Assembly: GCA_963573305.1 (NCBI GenBank)
Contig: OY754338.1
Coordinates: 46,465,531 to 46,529,530, forward strand
Source: Pyrrhosoma nymphula
Taxonomy: Eukaryota; Arthropoda; Insecta; Odonata; Coenagrionidae
Direction: 5' to 3'
Length of the DNA: 64,000 bases
Of this stretch, positions 1 to 11,055 are shown piece by piece. Below the pieces are notes generated by a model. The model saw only the letters and a list, made by a program, of their open reading frames with translations. It was not told the DNA's origin and did no database searches. The position numbers were made by a program, and so were the translations under genes. How positions within the stretch are numbered: the stretch's first letter is position 1; each line of letters starts with the position of its first letter.

Positions 1-297
1 CAAAACCGGAAATTTAAAATGTCAGTTCTGCCACGGACAATAAGGGACCATCATAGTTGCAATGTTTGCTATGAAATTCACACTCTCGCTATGTAGACAA
101 GATTTTATACTTGTGTTTAATAACATATCATTATTTCTATCATCTCGTCCTATTTTAAATATTCTGCATGATTTGGTTTTCTGCATGAGTTAATATCTCG
201 TTGTGTCCATGAATATAGTACTAGTTATACTACTGAGCAGTAGAATTAACCCACGTACTGCATGTAGGCATATTCGCCAACGCAGCACTCTTATAGT
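1..297. other. AT-rich DNA, nothing recognised
   Basis: No long open frame, repeat or RNA motif is visible. Confidence 0.6.
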
Positions 298-452
298 TTC
301 TGGCTTGGAAATACATTGTCCTCCGTGTTTGTGACTGCATTTCGGTCCGAATCTAGCGGCCAAGGGAGCGGGAAAGGATATACTTTGAACTGGGATGAGT
401 ATTGCAACCCTGGTGTGAAATCACAGCGTGTCACAGAGTGTGTCACACTCTC
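298..452 (+). repeat. SINE-like dispersed repeat, copy A
   Basis: Shares the ordered blocks CTAGCGGCC, then TTTGAACTG or TTCAACTGG, then GGTGTGAAATCAC, then a GTGCCACACAC-like tail with copies at 12.3, 16.6 and 60.3 kb. This copy is diverged and its tail is partly re-duplicated (GTGTCAC twice). Upstream it also shares the TTTCTGG block with the copies at 12.3 and 60.3 kb. The family is not identified; size and dispersal suggest a SINE or a short non-autonomous element. Confidence 0.55.
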
Positions 453-740
453 TGCTCCCTCGGAACAGTTTTTAACGAGGCGCGCGGCTTTTATTTCTAT
501 GGATTTAGTTTATTTCGCGTCTTATAACTCTGATTGATATACGTATACTGTTTCCACAAAATCAGTGCCAATACTCATTCATATGTTCTATTTTCCTGTC
601 TCCGGACGAGAGGAAAAAGGTCTTTTATGCGTTTGGCAGGGCAAGAGAAAAACAATTTTTAAGGCATGCTATTTTTGTACTTAGGGCCCAAAATTTACAA
701 CTTGTTGCCATGTCATATAATTCATGTAAATAGCTCCCAT

Positions 741-997
741 GTATTTCTTCAAAGGTTAACGAAATGGTTGTTTCAAAAAGAGGAAGTCGATGCATACTTG
801 TGCTCAATTAATATCTGTTTGTGGATTATCTTGAACAATTGTTCACTTTGTGTTGTTTTTGATCTCTAATTCTTTCTGTCCTATACTGTGGGGTATAAGT
901 TCTTTTGTCCAAAGGTTAACAAAAAGGTTGTAGCAAAAAGAGGAAGTTGATGCCTACTTATGCTGAATTAATATCTATTTTTGGATTATCTTGAAAA
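741..997. repeat. Diverged direct duplication, offset 160 bp
   Basis: A block of about 90 bp starting AAAGGTTAAC at 751 recurs at 911, sharing AAAAAGAGGAAGT, ATTAATATCT and GGATTATCTTGAA. An old local tandem duplication with no coding content seen. The rest of 453-1249 is AT-rich and featureless. Confidence 0.6.
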
Positions 998-1249
998 AAC
1001 ATTATCACTTTTGTCTTATGTTGAGGGATATAAGTTCTTTGTTTTATTTAAAACTAAAATTGTTTTTTGAGCTCACATGTGCCAAAGTTTTAAAGGGAGT
1101 CATATACAGATACCTACCCTTTTTGACACCCAATGCATCTCCATATTTAAATATATGCATAAATATGTTATCCTATTGAATAATAATTCTGGAGAAATAA
1201 ATTTCAATTTCAAAATTTTCAATTTCATTACCATGTAAACACGCCTTCG

Positions 1250-1900
1250 TTCCACTCACTAGAGAATCTAAGACACTCCTTTCAGTCTTCCCTTTATCTC
1301 CCTCTAACGTAACCATTGCCGTCGTGAGGGTCAGGAAATGTAACGCAGGAGAATGAATATTCCTGGGTATCCCGTACGGCGGTGGATGCCACAATAGGGG
1401 TAGGTACGGCCGTCGGCATTGATGGATGGAAGGCGTCTCAACACCGAAGCGGCGTGGTGCCTGGGAGGGAGGGGGTGATGCGGACTGTGTCATCCAATGC
1501 CACATAACGGGGTAAGGCGAATCGCGAAGGGGAACGAAGGTGGTGCCTCATCCCATTGCCAAGGGGACGGGGTAACAGCTGAGGATGGCCGCCCGGGGTA
1601 GCGCTTATGTATCCCCCTTCTGCCTGAATCCCATAGAAACCATGGAGGTTTTAAGGAGCTCGGGCCCGCTGAATCATTAAAGGGTCATGCGTCCGAGATA
1701 AGGTCAAGAGGGCCGAAGGGGAAGTGGGAAGGGTCGCCTACCCTCACTTCGATTAATGAATTATTCGGGTATCGAGAATCGAGGCTTCAACGGTTTCCCT
1801 AACGACGCGCGTGACTACTATCCGTTCGAAATGTTAGATCGTGCGGTCCCGATCATTCGTCTCGCGTCCGATTCTCGCATAAGTTGGCATAGAAAGACTT
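1250..1900. other. GC- and CpG-richer block, no gene recognised
   Basis: Base composition shifts clearly towards G and C against the flanks, with many CpGs between about 1370 and 1860. A 110-codon minus-strand frame (1173-1505) has no recognisable domain and a low-complexity proline/serine content, so I do not call it. It could be the 5' end of a decayed transposon or a CpG-rich regulatory segment. Confidence 0.35.
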
Positions 1901-1907
1901 AAAAGAC

Positions 1908-1995
1908 GCGAAATGAGCAAAATACAAAGGAAAGCCGCACTCTTCGCCAAAAAAAGTCTCGTAGCGTTGAGATTAACGAAGATAGAATGCAGCCA
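1908..1995 (+). pseudogene. Possible LINE reverse transcriptase fragment
   Basis: One frame reads SKIQRKAALFAKKS, which resembles the NKIQRKVTRFVKN segment of the CR1/Jockey-like remnant at 41.4 kb. The similarity is short and the frame is closed on both sides, so this is tentative. Confidence 0.25.
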
Positions 1996-2102
1996 TTTAG
2001 GCTAACTTACGTATTTTAACAGATGATAGAGAAATTTTCTTACTAGGTACACGTTCCCCGTGCCAATGTGTGACGTTTTTTTCATTTTGGTTATTCTCTT
2101 AA

Positions 2103-2332
2103 ATGAATGAGTCAGTAATTACTTTAACCATTCCTTGGAATAATCTTATACAGGGTTGTGACATAAGAAGCATAATGGAGAGAAAAATTGAAGGGAAAGT
2201 CCCCAGAGGAAGACCACGAGACAAGTACTTGGGGCAAGTCAAGAGGGATACGGGGAAGAAGAACCATAGGGAAGTGAAGGAACTGGCATGGGATAGGGCG
2301 AAACGGAGGGCTGTAGTATACCAATCCTAGGA
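2103..2332 (+). pseudogene. LINE C-terminal tail (RTE-like), decayed
   Basis: A 75-codon frame carries the hallmark end of the large RTE-like non-LTR retrotransposon family: I-M-E-x-K-I-E-G-K, a G-R-P-R motif, a lysine-rich helix with DTGKKNHRE, then KELAWDRAKRR and a terminal NQS-like YQS before the stop. This segment lies at the extreme C-terminus, beyond the reverse transcriptase. Nothing upstream continues the frame, so this is a 5'-truncated, dead insertion. Similar tails occur at 4.4, 31.5, 55.2 and 59.2 kb. Confidence 0.7.
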
Positions 2333-2720
2333 TTGTAATACTATGATGAGGGTTGTTACAAGACTCCCGAGTTCAAATTTCCTGACAAAAATCTTCATTT
2401 CCCCTGACTTTTTCACACTCTACTATCGATTATTACATAACATTTATGAAGGGTAAGAGTGAATAAAATACTAATCTCTTTTAAAACACATATTTAAATT
2501 ATTTTTAAAACGTATTTCTTTACAATGAACACCGAAAAAAAGTAAATTGTAAACTTAGTTTCACTGAAATAAAAGTAAAAATATGGTGTCAAATTTAAAT
2601 TGACACATCAAACAAAAAGTCTACATTCAGGGATGTGGACGTAGAACATACCTAACCACAACATCACAGAAATTCTATACACGGCCGCATATTGCTCACA
2701 GCCTCTTGTCAATAGGGTCA

Positions 2721-3000
2721 CTCTCCAATTGGTTTTCTAGCAAAAGTTTGGTTTTCTTGGCAATTAATTCATTAACTTATTCCCCAAACATTCTTTCATC
2801 TTTTCTCTTCTGTATCTTTTCCTTGTCTTCTCTCGCTCTCTCCCTTCGCACCTCTCGATACTCTCCAATTGGTTTTCTAGCAAAAGTTTGGTTTTCTTGG
2901 CAATTAATTCATTAACTTATTCCCCAAACATTCTTTCATCTTTTCTCTTCTGTATCTTTTCCTTGTCTTCTCTCGCTCTCTCCCTTCGCACCTCTCGATA
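2721..3000. repeat. Perfect 140-bp tandem duplication
   Basis: Two head-to-tail copies, 2721-2860 and 2861-3000, appear identical base for base. Both begin CTCTCCAATTGG and end CACCTCTCGATA. Zero divergence means a very recent duplication, or an assembly artefact, inside an otherwise old element. Confidence 0.95.
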
Positions 3001-3015
3001 CTCTGCACGTGCATG

Positions 3016-3533
3016 TCACACTCTTGAAATTATTTTGTCACTAATTTCCACATTAAGAATTCCGCCGGCCAAATTCACTGCGTCTGTGGGAGTTGGTTTT
3101 CGATAATAACTTCTTTGTGTATGGAAAATCCCCGCTCTATAAAGGCATTTCCATGGCTCAATATTAAAATCATGTGGATCAAATCTACCATTAATTCTGA
3201 GCACTTCTGCGACACTAAAATGCGCCTTCAAAAGTGATCAAGACGGGTGTGGTCTCGGTCATATTCTTTCAAGCACACAGAGACAGAAGGTTTGTTAATT
3301 AAAGACTTGAACTCAGCTTCTAGCGAGTAGAACTCGAAAGCAGAGAACCACTGCCGTAGCTGCAGCAATGAGGGGCAGTTTCGGAAGCGAGCAAGAGCTG
3401 CATCTTCGGATTGCACTATCAACTCCGGATCACAAAACGTGATAGCCTTACAAATCTTGTGCTGAAGTGGAGACTTTTCTAATATCTTGGCCACCAATGC
3501 TTTAAAAAAAATCCTAGCAATGGCTAGCAACAC
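3016..3533 (-). pseudogene. Transposon-derived ORF remnant
   Basis: Two adjacent minus-strand frames (3228-3533, then 3016-3231) overlap by a few bases in different phases, as expected from one ancestral frame broken by an indel. The first has a helical segment with KILEKSPLQHKICKAITF, then FRNCPSLLQLRQWF and FKSLI. The second has FDPHDFNIEPWKCLYR and ends beside the 140-bp duplication. I associate this type of sequence with transposon-derived uncharacterised arthropod proteins but cannot name a domain. It lies inside the 11-bp inverted pair at 2350/3734. No catalytic residues can be pointed to. Confidence 0.4.
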
Positions 3534-3663
3534 TCCTCAGCACGGCGGAATGACGGACTAGTTCGGCGCCCGGCTGACCCAGGCCAGCTCAGCCAGTCGA
3601 CAGCGCAAAGATTCTTTAGAAACGTGTGACATGGCATACATTTTCCCAGACCCCATGGACGAG

Positions 3664-3733
3664 ATTCCCTGACTTTTCCCTGATTTCCGTGACCCATTTC
3701 AAATTCCCTGACTTTTCCCTGATTTCCATGACC
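3664..3733. repeat. 39-bp direct repeat near transposon right end
   Basis: ATTCCCTGACTTTTCCCTGA recurs twice (about 3664 and 3703), each followed by TTTCC(A/G)TGACC. A related word, TTTCCCCTGACTTTTTCAC, lies near the left end at about 2396. Subterminal repeats are common binding sites for DNA transposases. Confidence 0.7.
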
Positions 3734-3744
3734 TGTAACAACCC

Positions 3745-4329
3745 TGTTTTAGATATGCTAGTATTTGAGTCGGCCAAACGATGGCAATGAAGTAATAATA
3801 ATCATTTCCCGATTCCACATTCTATCTTCCTCCAAAGAAAATTGAATTATTGACAGAAAGAACTGAGACAAGCACAACATCTGAAAATTACTAATATTCA
3901 AGGATAACAGTAGCCCATATCAGCGCAAAAACGGGACACGGGTGGAATCAATCATTTGCATGTTACCAACCGAGTTACCAGATTACAAGGCGAAATACAC
4001 CAATGAAAGCATTCCATTCTTGTTCGTAAGAAGAAAATAACTATCAATATAATAGCAGTAATATAATCTAAACACATTGATAACGAAAGTAACGAAAATT
4101 TACATAAAAGACACATGTAGGAAATGAAAATCACGCGTTTTCTTCAAATCATTAGCTTAAATCAACATACGCAAGATTAAATTCATGGATAAGACATAAA
4201 TTACTAGAAAAATTAAACGAGCTTCTCTTCACCATCACATAAATTATAATTCTTACCCAAATGCGCGGAAAAATCTATTAATTTAAATGGTTAAAACACA
4301 GTTCAACATCATTATCAGCAGTCATCAAT
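3745..4329. other. AT-rich DNA, nothing recognised
   Basis: No convincing frame or repeat. Confidence 0.6.
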
Positions 4330-4565
4330 TCGAATATTGGTTTGCAACAGCTCTCCAGTTCATTCTCTCACCAACGAGCCGCATATTCCTACACAATTCT
4401 TCCCTTCGACGTCCTTCATGACATGCCTAACGTCTTTCATTCTTGGCCTCACACTGTAATTCTTTCCATTCACATTTCCTTCCATTGTTGTTCTCAAAAG
4501 ACTATTGTGTCGCAAAATGTGGATGGAGATGATGCAATTAGAGCACGATCCAAATGTATGTTTTA
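4330..4565 (-). pseudogene. LINE C-terminal tail, minus strand
   Basis: Reading leftwards, the frame gives HILRHNSLLRTTMEGNVNGK, then RPRMKDVRHVMKDV, then after an in-frame stop TGELLQTNIR. This follows the usual order of the non-LTR retrotransposon tail: a GHILRHxxLL block, an EG..GK..RGRPR block, a helix, then a terminal arginine/tryptophan-rich segment. The GRGR part is eroded and the frame is broken, so it is a dead fragment. It is diverged from the 2.1-kb tail. Confidence 0.6.
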
Positions 4566-4792
4566 ACAAAATCTTCCAGTTCACCATGTTGTGAAAATTA
4601 AAAAGGGGAAGGCCTAGAGGATCACGCAGGAGTGTAGTGAAATAACTCCTTAAGGAACACCTAAATAACGCCAAAAATTCTTCCCAAATAGAAAAAATAC
4701 AGCATATTCTTAAATATAAAGCTTCTCCTTACAATTTATTACACCTCTTCCATTTCTTGAAAAAATAGTTAGGTTATCTGGCTGGAAAGGCT

Positions 4793-5037
4793 AATATTTT
4801 AAAGAGAATTTCAGTCCTTATCGGGTACTATTTTGAGATAAATTGGAAGAGTAGCACTTCGAGGTCGAATGTGATTATAATATATTATTACTTTGACGAA
4901 ATTTATTTTGAAGAAACAAATATTTTAAAGAGAAGTACAGTCCCTACCGGATGCCATGTGGAGAAAAATTGGAAGTGTAGCACTTCGAGGTCTAATGGGA
5001 TTATAATATATTATTAATTTGACGAAATGTATTTAGG
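4793..5037. repeat. 126-bp diverged tandem duplication
   Basis: Copy 1 (4793-4918) and copy 2 (4919-5037) share TATTTTAAAGAGAA, GTAGCACTTCGAGGTC and ATTATAATATATTATTA at a constant 126-bp offset. Divergence suggests an old event. Confidence 0.85.
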
Positions 5038-8000
5038 ACAACAGCAAATTTCTTACCGTGGGACACCGGCTTTCCATCAAATAGAGATTGTCCGAGAGTA
5101 GCCAAGTCTCCTTTTGCTGATCTGCAAACGATCTATCTCAGTTAAGACTCGAGTTCAGCGAACTCATACGGCGATCGTCACACAATTTTCATGCGAGTCA
5201 AAAAGGAGGAAGTGAAGGGTATGCGATAAACACTTCAAGACGGGCGTTTGATGAGGGACCAATGCGAGGGGGATGGAGGCTCTGCAGCAGCGAGAGATGA
5301 TGGGATCAGTCACTCAAGCTGTTTTGATGGGCCGTCAAACGTGATTGAGGGCGGGGCAGAAACATGTTTGAGGGTTGGAGGGCGGCGAGGAATGAGACGA
5401 AAGACTCGCGGAAAGCCACGCAGGAAGTGCTGTGACGAGAGTCCGATAACGAAAGGGCTCTTTAGCTCCTTCGGAAAACGAAATCCTGGATTTACGACGT
5501 GATACCACACTATCTATACACGACCCTGCATCTGAGATTTTTAGGGGAAATCTGAAGGATTCTGAATATCCAATCTCGGCTCCTTAACAAGTTAAACTTT
5601 TCAGGAAACCTATGCACATGCACAGAACCACAGATTTCAGTCATACTCCAGACGTGAGAATGTGAATGGAGAGTGCGAATTTAATGACATTTCTGGGGAA
5701 GCTCCTTGAGGAAATAATGCACTCAAAATATTAATAAGCAGCTCAGTTTACAAAGATATTGTCGAAAAGGGCTTTAAAACGACGTACGTGGAAAGTAACA
5801 GGAACAAGCATAAAAGTTAAACATAAAAAAACCTATAAGGCGATAACAGAAATAATAAAGGCGATATGAAATGAATATTGTAGAAACGTACTTACCTGTC
5901 TTAATCATGAGTACTGATATTAGTAACTTCTACAAAGTGACGCCTGCAACAGTCAAGTATAGGCAAATACAGATTATAAACACAAAATATGTTCAGTGTG
6001 GCCAAATTGGATCCTCCGTATGTTATTTTACATAATGAATGTAGCGCATATCTACCATAGATATTCCTAGCCAGTTCCATATGCGCAAAGCTTGAAGCCA
6101 TTGCCGTGCGCTTAGTGATATTTTACGCACTGGATGTTTGGCAGAGGTACTGTTTGGAATGCTATCACTGGCATAGCCCCGAGGTTCTTAGGGGCCCAAA
6201 AGCCTCTCTATCACCACAAGGTACATACGCACCCAGGAAGAGTTTTCAGGAGGAAAAAGAGGTGTTGGGCTGAGCATGAACAAATGGCAGGGCAATGTAG
6301 GGATGGAATAATACGATCATGTACAGAAGGAAACACGCGCAAGACTAAGACGACAATGGGAAGAAGACGGAGAAATCATTAGGTGGTTTACGCTTCTCAA
6401 ATAAAGTAAAAATACAATGAATATATTTAAAAAATATTATTAAGTTACGAAATATTTCAACAGAACGGAGCGCCCCAGCGTCATTATCAGGTATTTATTT
6501 CTAGGTGAAGGTCGGTAGCACATATCTTCATTTGATGATGGGGGAAATGAATTAGGTTTCTGATTCGTGGTGAAGGAGGAGGGAATTGGGGAGGATTGTT
6601 TCTCGAGGAGGGTGTGGACAGGAAGAAGGTAATGAAGGTGGTGGAGATGGCTCACCGTAAATCTCTGTACCCTTTGGAACATTCATTGCGCCTGAATTGA
6701 TATGCAATCCGGCGTCCGGTCATGTCGGATGGAATGGCGGCAACCGATGGCGAGCATCAATTCACCACAGTGTTCACATGAAGCCCCAGGCATAGACCAA
6801 GTCGTGGAAATAGTTGAGCACCATTGACTGCAATAGATAAAAAAAGGATGACGTTTAGACTGCATTACAGATAATTAGCTGTGATAGCGAAACTATGCAT
6901 TATTTCTGTGACTTGTGTTAATTTATTATTCTCATTAGCAAATCATCATTAATCGCACTCTGCAACGGGAAGTGTACTCGCAGAACACAATTAATCAGAA
7001 GAATTAATAATCACAAAGCTGCATGATAAGTAAAAAAATGAACTTAGTACATATTGATTAGTTGGATCAATAATTAAAACTTTTAAGTCTTCCTTTTTTT
7101 CTTCACAAACAGAAAAAGGAGGAAAATACTCCATTTTGTTGTCAGAAAACTATAAAAACGGAAATTGCTCTTAACCTCACCAAGTCTTTTGTCGCAGGCA
7201 AAAAGATAGCATGTGATTTGACTATCCATATGAAAATTTCCGATGGACACTACCTGCACCATCTCTCACGGCAGAAGTGTCGCCGTGTGTACTGGGCTTA
7301 AGGGCTAAATAATATATACCCTTAAATGATATGGAACCCATTAGCAGTGGAGAATGCTTATCAAACACAATGCCATTAAGTAACTGTTCAACTTTTTAAA
7401 ATATATTCTGATCACTAACTTGTCCATCTCACAACCTTTCCACGTTAGGTGAAAAATTTCCACGGGTAAAGTCACTTGCATGTCACTCCTCCAGCAGATG
7501 TCCCACAAAGTGCTACTGGGAAATATTTCCGAAAAGGAAACTTCTCCCGAGTTCCGGCCCTCGTTTGAACGGATTTTCCGTGTATCCTCCAAGTGAATAG
7601 TCAAATTCAGTTCATTTTGTTAATTATGACCAAAGACTGCCATCACCGTTTATTTATCGCTACGAGCGCTACGAACTTTCGATTGCAAAAAAAACTAAAA
7701 TACAACTGCTCACAACTCTATTTCAAGCCGAATAAGAATTTTATCCTGCGCATTTTTTTTCAGGGTTACCACAAAATCATGAGCAAAAGTATGATTTTAA
7801 AAAAGTTCACATTTCTAGTTAAAGAACACACGTACGTCATCGACCTTACCGTAGCATTCTTTTCGTGGTCATCTCCACATCTGTACGAGGCATGGTACGA
7901 GGAATGCTTACTCAGAGCTCAGAAGAAAACCCTTGGCCATCGCAAATGACAGAGTGACTGGATCATCGTAACATGGAGGAGGAGATAAGGACGATGACCA

Positions 8001-8093
8001 CGTCCCCATTGTTGGGGGCAAATGCAGCGGAGGGTGACCTGTCAATAAGATCCTACAGAGAGAGAGACAGAGAGGGAGCGAGGAATTCTATTG
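5038..8093. other. Mixed AT-rich DNA, no gene recognised
   Basis: Open frames of 60-118 codons (for example 5248-5502, 6134-6382, 7593-7949) show no domain, no conserved motif and no splice context, so none is called. Composition is slightly GC-richer at 5160-5500 and 6130-6380. Confidence 0.55.
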
Positions 8094-8172
8094 TTGTGGA
8101 TGAGTGGGAGTCCTGGAACCCGCGTCCGCATTGACGCGACAATGGCTGTCAGGATGTGGGGGGGAGGGTCGA
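8094..8172. repeat. Short ~75-bp mobile repeat, copy 1
   Basis: TTGTGGATGAGTGGGAGTCC, then AACCCGCGTCCGC, then TGACGCGACAATGG, ending in a G run. Almost identical to the copy at 9.6 kb, which shows how it moved. It is preceded by a short GA-rich stretch (8057-8080). Confidence 0.8.
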
Positions 8173-8457
8173 GTAGGAATGCCAGTTCTCCCTGAATTCC
8201 CACTCGCATTGCACACCCACAATAGGAATAACAAAGGATGTAAAAATAAAGATTGGGAGCTCTTTAAGCCACGTGCTACTCGCACGTCAGAGTCCCGACA
8301 TATCTCTCATAGCATCATATTCACCCACATTCTTCAAGTTTTAATCATGGACGTCGCACATTCATTTCGTGACGCAAAAGACGGGATCCCATTCATCATA
8401 AAAGAGCACAAATAGGTAGGTAATCCAGATCCAAGAAACGGGGGCATTTGTATGCGG

Positions 8458-8868
8458 CGTGTGTTATTTACGACCGTGAGATAATTCGTCAAAACATTCA
8501 AACAGTTTATTTTGAATAAAACACTTCTACGAAATCTTCAGGTTTACCGAGGTTTTTGCGTAAGGGAAGTGCTTGTAGAAACCGTTAGACGCCTTGTAGT
8601 TAATACTAATGATTGATAATCGCCGTGTATTAATGATTACCCGTTGGATAAACATATTCGGGAAATAACAGGTCAAGTTAATTGAAAATTGGGATATGTT
8701 TAAAGGGTTCTTGGGTGATTCACTAAGAAACTGCATTACTTGAGGAAGTGGTAGGGGAGCTGCTTGTAAGTATTTGTAAACGACGTGCGTTATTTACGAC
8801 CGTGAGTCTTAAAACATGATAGTTCATTTTGAATAAAAACACTCATTGGTTTACTAAGGTCTTGGTTC
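8458..8868. repeat. Local duplication with GTTATTTACGACCGTGAG
   Basis: The block at about 8458-8525 (GTTATTTACGACCGTGAG ... TTTTGAATAAAACAC) recurs diverged at about 8787-8845. A third segment between them (8671-8775) matches 10801-10904. Confidence 0.75.
8671..8775 (+). pseudogene. Unidentified coding-like repeat, broken copy
   Basis: One frame reads KLIENWDMFKGFLG, then after a small indel ETALLEEVVGELLVSI. This parallels KLIDSWDWFKRYL ... ETALPEELVGKLLVSI at 10.8 kb. Substitutions leave a similar amino-acid pattern, which suggests protein-coding ancestry. I do not recognise the protein. It is more likely a transposon or pseudogene fragment than a host exon because it is duplicated and frameshifted here. 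Confidence 0.45.
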
Positions 8869-9579
8869 GCAATGAAATGAAAGCTACTTACCTACCTACT
8901 TTGAAGTGAAATACTTTTAAATGCCTTCATATCATGAAAATTAACAACAGTTTTACAATTCAACGAAAAGTGCGGGTAAATACAATGTTAAAAAACCCAC
9001 CATGATCGAAAAAATGAAATTATCTGCTTTCCATGTGTTTGCGATATTTTCCTTTTTTGCAAAAGAATTATACTCAAGCATATCTAAAAGTAGACTCATC
9101 GAATACTAACGCATGCGAAGAACCATAGATTAAAGAAGAGAGTAGATGGCGCCTTAAAGCGTGAAGGTGAAACTTGTTTTATCGCGAAAAATGATCAAAC
9201 CAACATGGCTATCGCCTACAATGTTTTCACAGTTTTTTGGAAATTATTTACACCTTACCTTTTTTCCTAATCCCGATATCATGACAATTCTGCAGCTAAT
9301 GGTGGCTTTCCAATCGCTGTAATGCTCCTCTCCAAACAGCACTCTTGCTTTATGTTCGTTACAGGCGCTGTGCATTAGACACAACACTTCACAAAACATC
9401 AAAGGCAGTATTGATGTGCTCTAAATAATAAAATAGTTTCAATTTTTGGATCCAAGATTTTTTTAGAAGTGTAGATTTTCATGAAAGGCATCTAACGCGG
9501 ATTATTTGAAGTTGCTGATTCTGCAGTTAGACGGCAACTTATCTCTACATTTAGTTCGTTACGCATTCACAAAATATTC
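8869..9579. other. AT-rich DNA, nothing recognised
   Basis: No frame or repeat stands out. Confidence 0.6.
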
Positions 9580-9604
9580 GGCCGTGACTTATCTATCGGC
9601 AGAA

Positions 9605-9686
9605 TTTTACTTGTGGATGAGTGGGAGTCCTGGAACCCGCGTCCGCTATGACGCGACAATGGTTGTCAGGATGTGGGGGGGGCGGA
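9605..9686. mobile_element. Short ~75-bp mobile repeat, copy 2, with long TSD
   Basis: Near-identical to 8094-8172. It is flanked by an exact 25-bp direct repeat of the target (9580-9604 and 9687-9711), so it is a genuine insertion. Length and G-rich tail suggest a tiny retroposon; the minus strand contains GGGTTCCAGGAC, weakly like a tRNA B box. No protein. Confidence 0.75.
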
Positions 9687-9711
9687 GGCCGTGACTTATC
9701 TATCGGCAGAA

Positions 9712-10797
9712 ATTTACCTATCCGTAAGTTACGGAATGCTTTTCCTGCGCACATCGTTCTAAATATCGTCGCTCGTGAGCGATTAAGTGCGTAGATGTGT
9801 TCCGATCTGCATTAACATCAATGCCTTGAATGCTCATAATACCTTTAATTTCGGCGTATAAATAGCAACAATGGTCCATTCAACTAGGATGATTACGCAC
9901 TTTAACCGCTTCAATATTATTCTGTGTTATCCTACCTAATAATTATATTTTTTCTCTTCTTTAATCTTTGAGGTGAATAAACAGTCACAACCTAAAATAT
10001 ATTACGGCGGCACAACCGAACAGAATCGACTGGTAACGGATGTGCGTATTGTGGAAAATTCCGTGGAGGATAATGACGCAGCGTAGATTTTTGCGTTGCT
10101 TACAATTGAAAATGAGAAGGAATGGGTCCCCCATGCTCACGAAACGAGTTGGTAAAAAAAACATCAAAATGCTATCAACGAAACATTCCCCATTTTACGG
10201 GAACGGCATCACGTCACTCCCAACACTACGCAGAGGACCGATAATGGTGATGGGCCCGCCCACTTCACGAGGGAAGAAAGGGAAGATGCCTGCTGAACTC
10301 AGAAAGATGAAACGGAAAATTCGTCCTCTTTCCTCCAGCATGCTAAACAAAAGTTCTCTTTGATGCCACCACAGAGTCTTTCATCACTGGACGTAATGAC
10401 GTGAAAAATCAGCTTGATATTTGTCACAGAGCTGCGCGAACATTTTATCAAAATAATGGCAAATCCATCTCCTCTTACAACTGTACCTTTGTCTCCAACT
10501 TAAACCGACCAAAATAATGACTTTTGGCCGAATCACGCCTCAACTTAAATTCACAGAGAATTCAGTTTGTCTTGACTGTTTTATCGAAAGTTTTGGAGGC
10601 AGTGAGAAAGTGGTGCGATGCACAGCAGTCAGGATTGAATTTGAGAAAATTTTCCACAAGGAGAAACTGAAAAAGAACAGCTCTAATCTAACACCTGTTG
10701 CATAGAGCATAACAAATTAAAGAGAGTAGAAACTGTGAGATACCCCGAAGATGTGACTCTGATGATCACCCTTGGGGTAAAATTATTAACAAAATAA
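9712..10797. other. AT-rich DNA, no gene recognised
   Basis: A 107-codon frame at 10040-10363 is lysine/arginine-rich with no recognisable domain and is not called. Confidence 0.55.
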
Positions 10798-11055
10798 CCG
10801 TTCAAGCTAATCGACAGTTGGGATTGGTTTAAAAGGTACCTGATTCAAGAAGAAACTGCATTACCAGAGGAATTGGTAGGAAAGCTGCTTGTAAGCATTT
10901 ATTCGCCCCATGAACAAGCAGTCGAATTACATTGTTACCGAACTATGGCAACGCAAACATTTAGTCAAAAGTATTTTGCATTTACCATGAATATACCAAA
11001 AAGCGAGAGATTACACAATTTGTTAGGAGAGAAAACTTTTCTATGTTGTAGTTAA
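10798..11055 (+). pseudogene. Unidentified coding-like fragment, longer copy
   Basis: An open stretch from just after a TAA at 10795 to a TAA at 11053-11055 reads KLIDSWDWFKRYL, ETALPEELVGKLLVSIYS, then about 50 further residues including SQKYFAFTMNIPKSERL and LLGEKTFLCC. The composition is protein-like. The first 100 bp is duplicated at 8.67 kb. The only methionine near the start is internal (10873), so this could be an exon without its own start codon or a broken transposon ORF. No family recognised. Confidence 0.4.

Larger units (their letters stand above)
2350..3744 (-). mobile_element. Decayed hAT-like DNA transposon (putative)
   Basis: An 11-bp inverted pair, GGGTTGTTACA at 2350-2360 and TGTAACAACCC at 3734-3744, bounds the block. 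The start resembles the CAGGG-type ends of hAT elements. Inside each end are TTCCCTGACTTTT-type words, doubled near the right end, and the interior holds a minus-strand transposon-like frame pair. No 8-bp target-site duplication was found, so the hAT assignment is an inference. Confidence 0.42.

Noticed and set aside
2148..2165. CAGGGTTGTGACAT as an alternative left end of the hAT-like element
   Set aside because: It lies inside a LINE coding remnant and matches the right end less well than 2350-2360.
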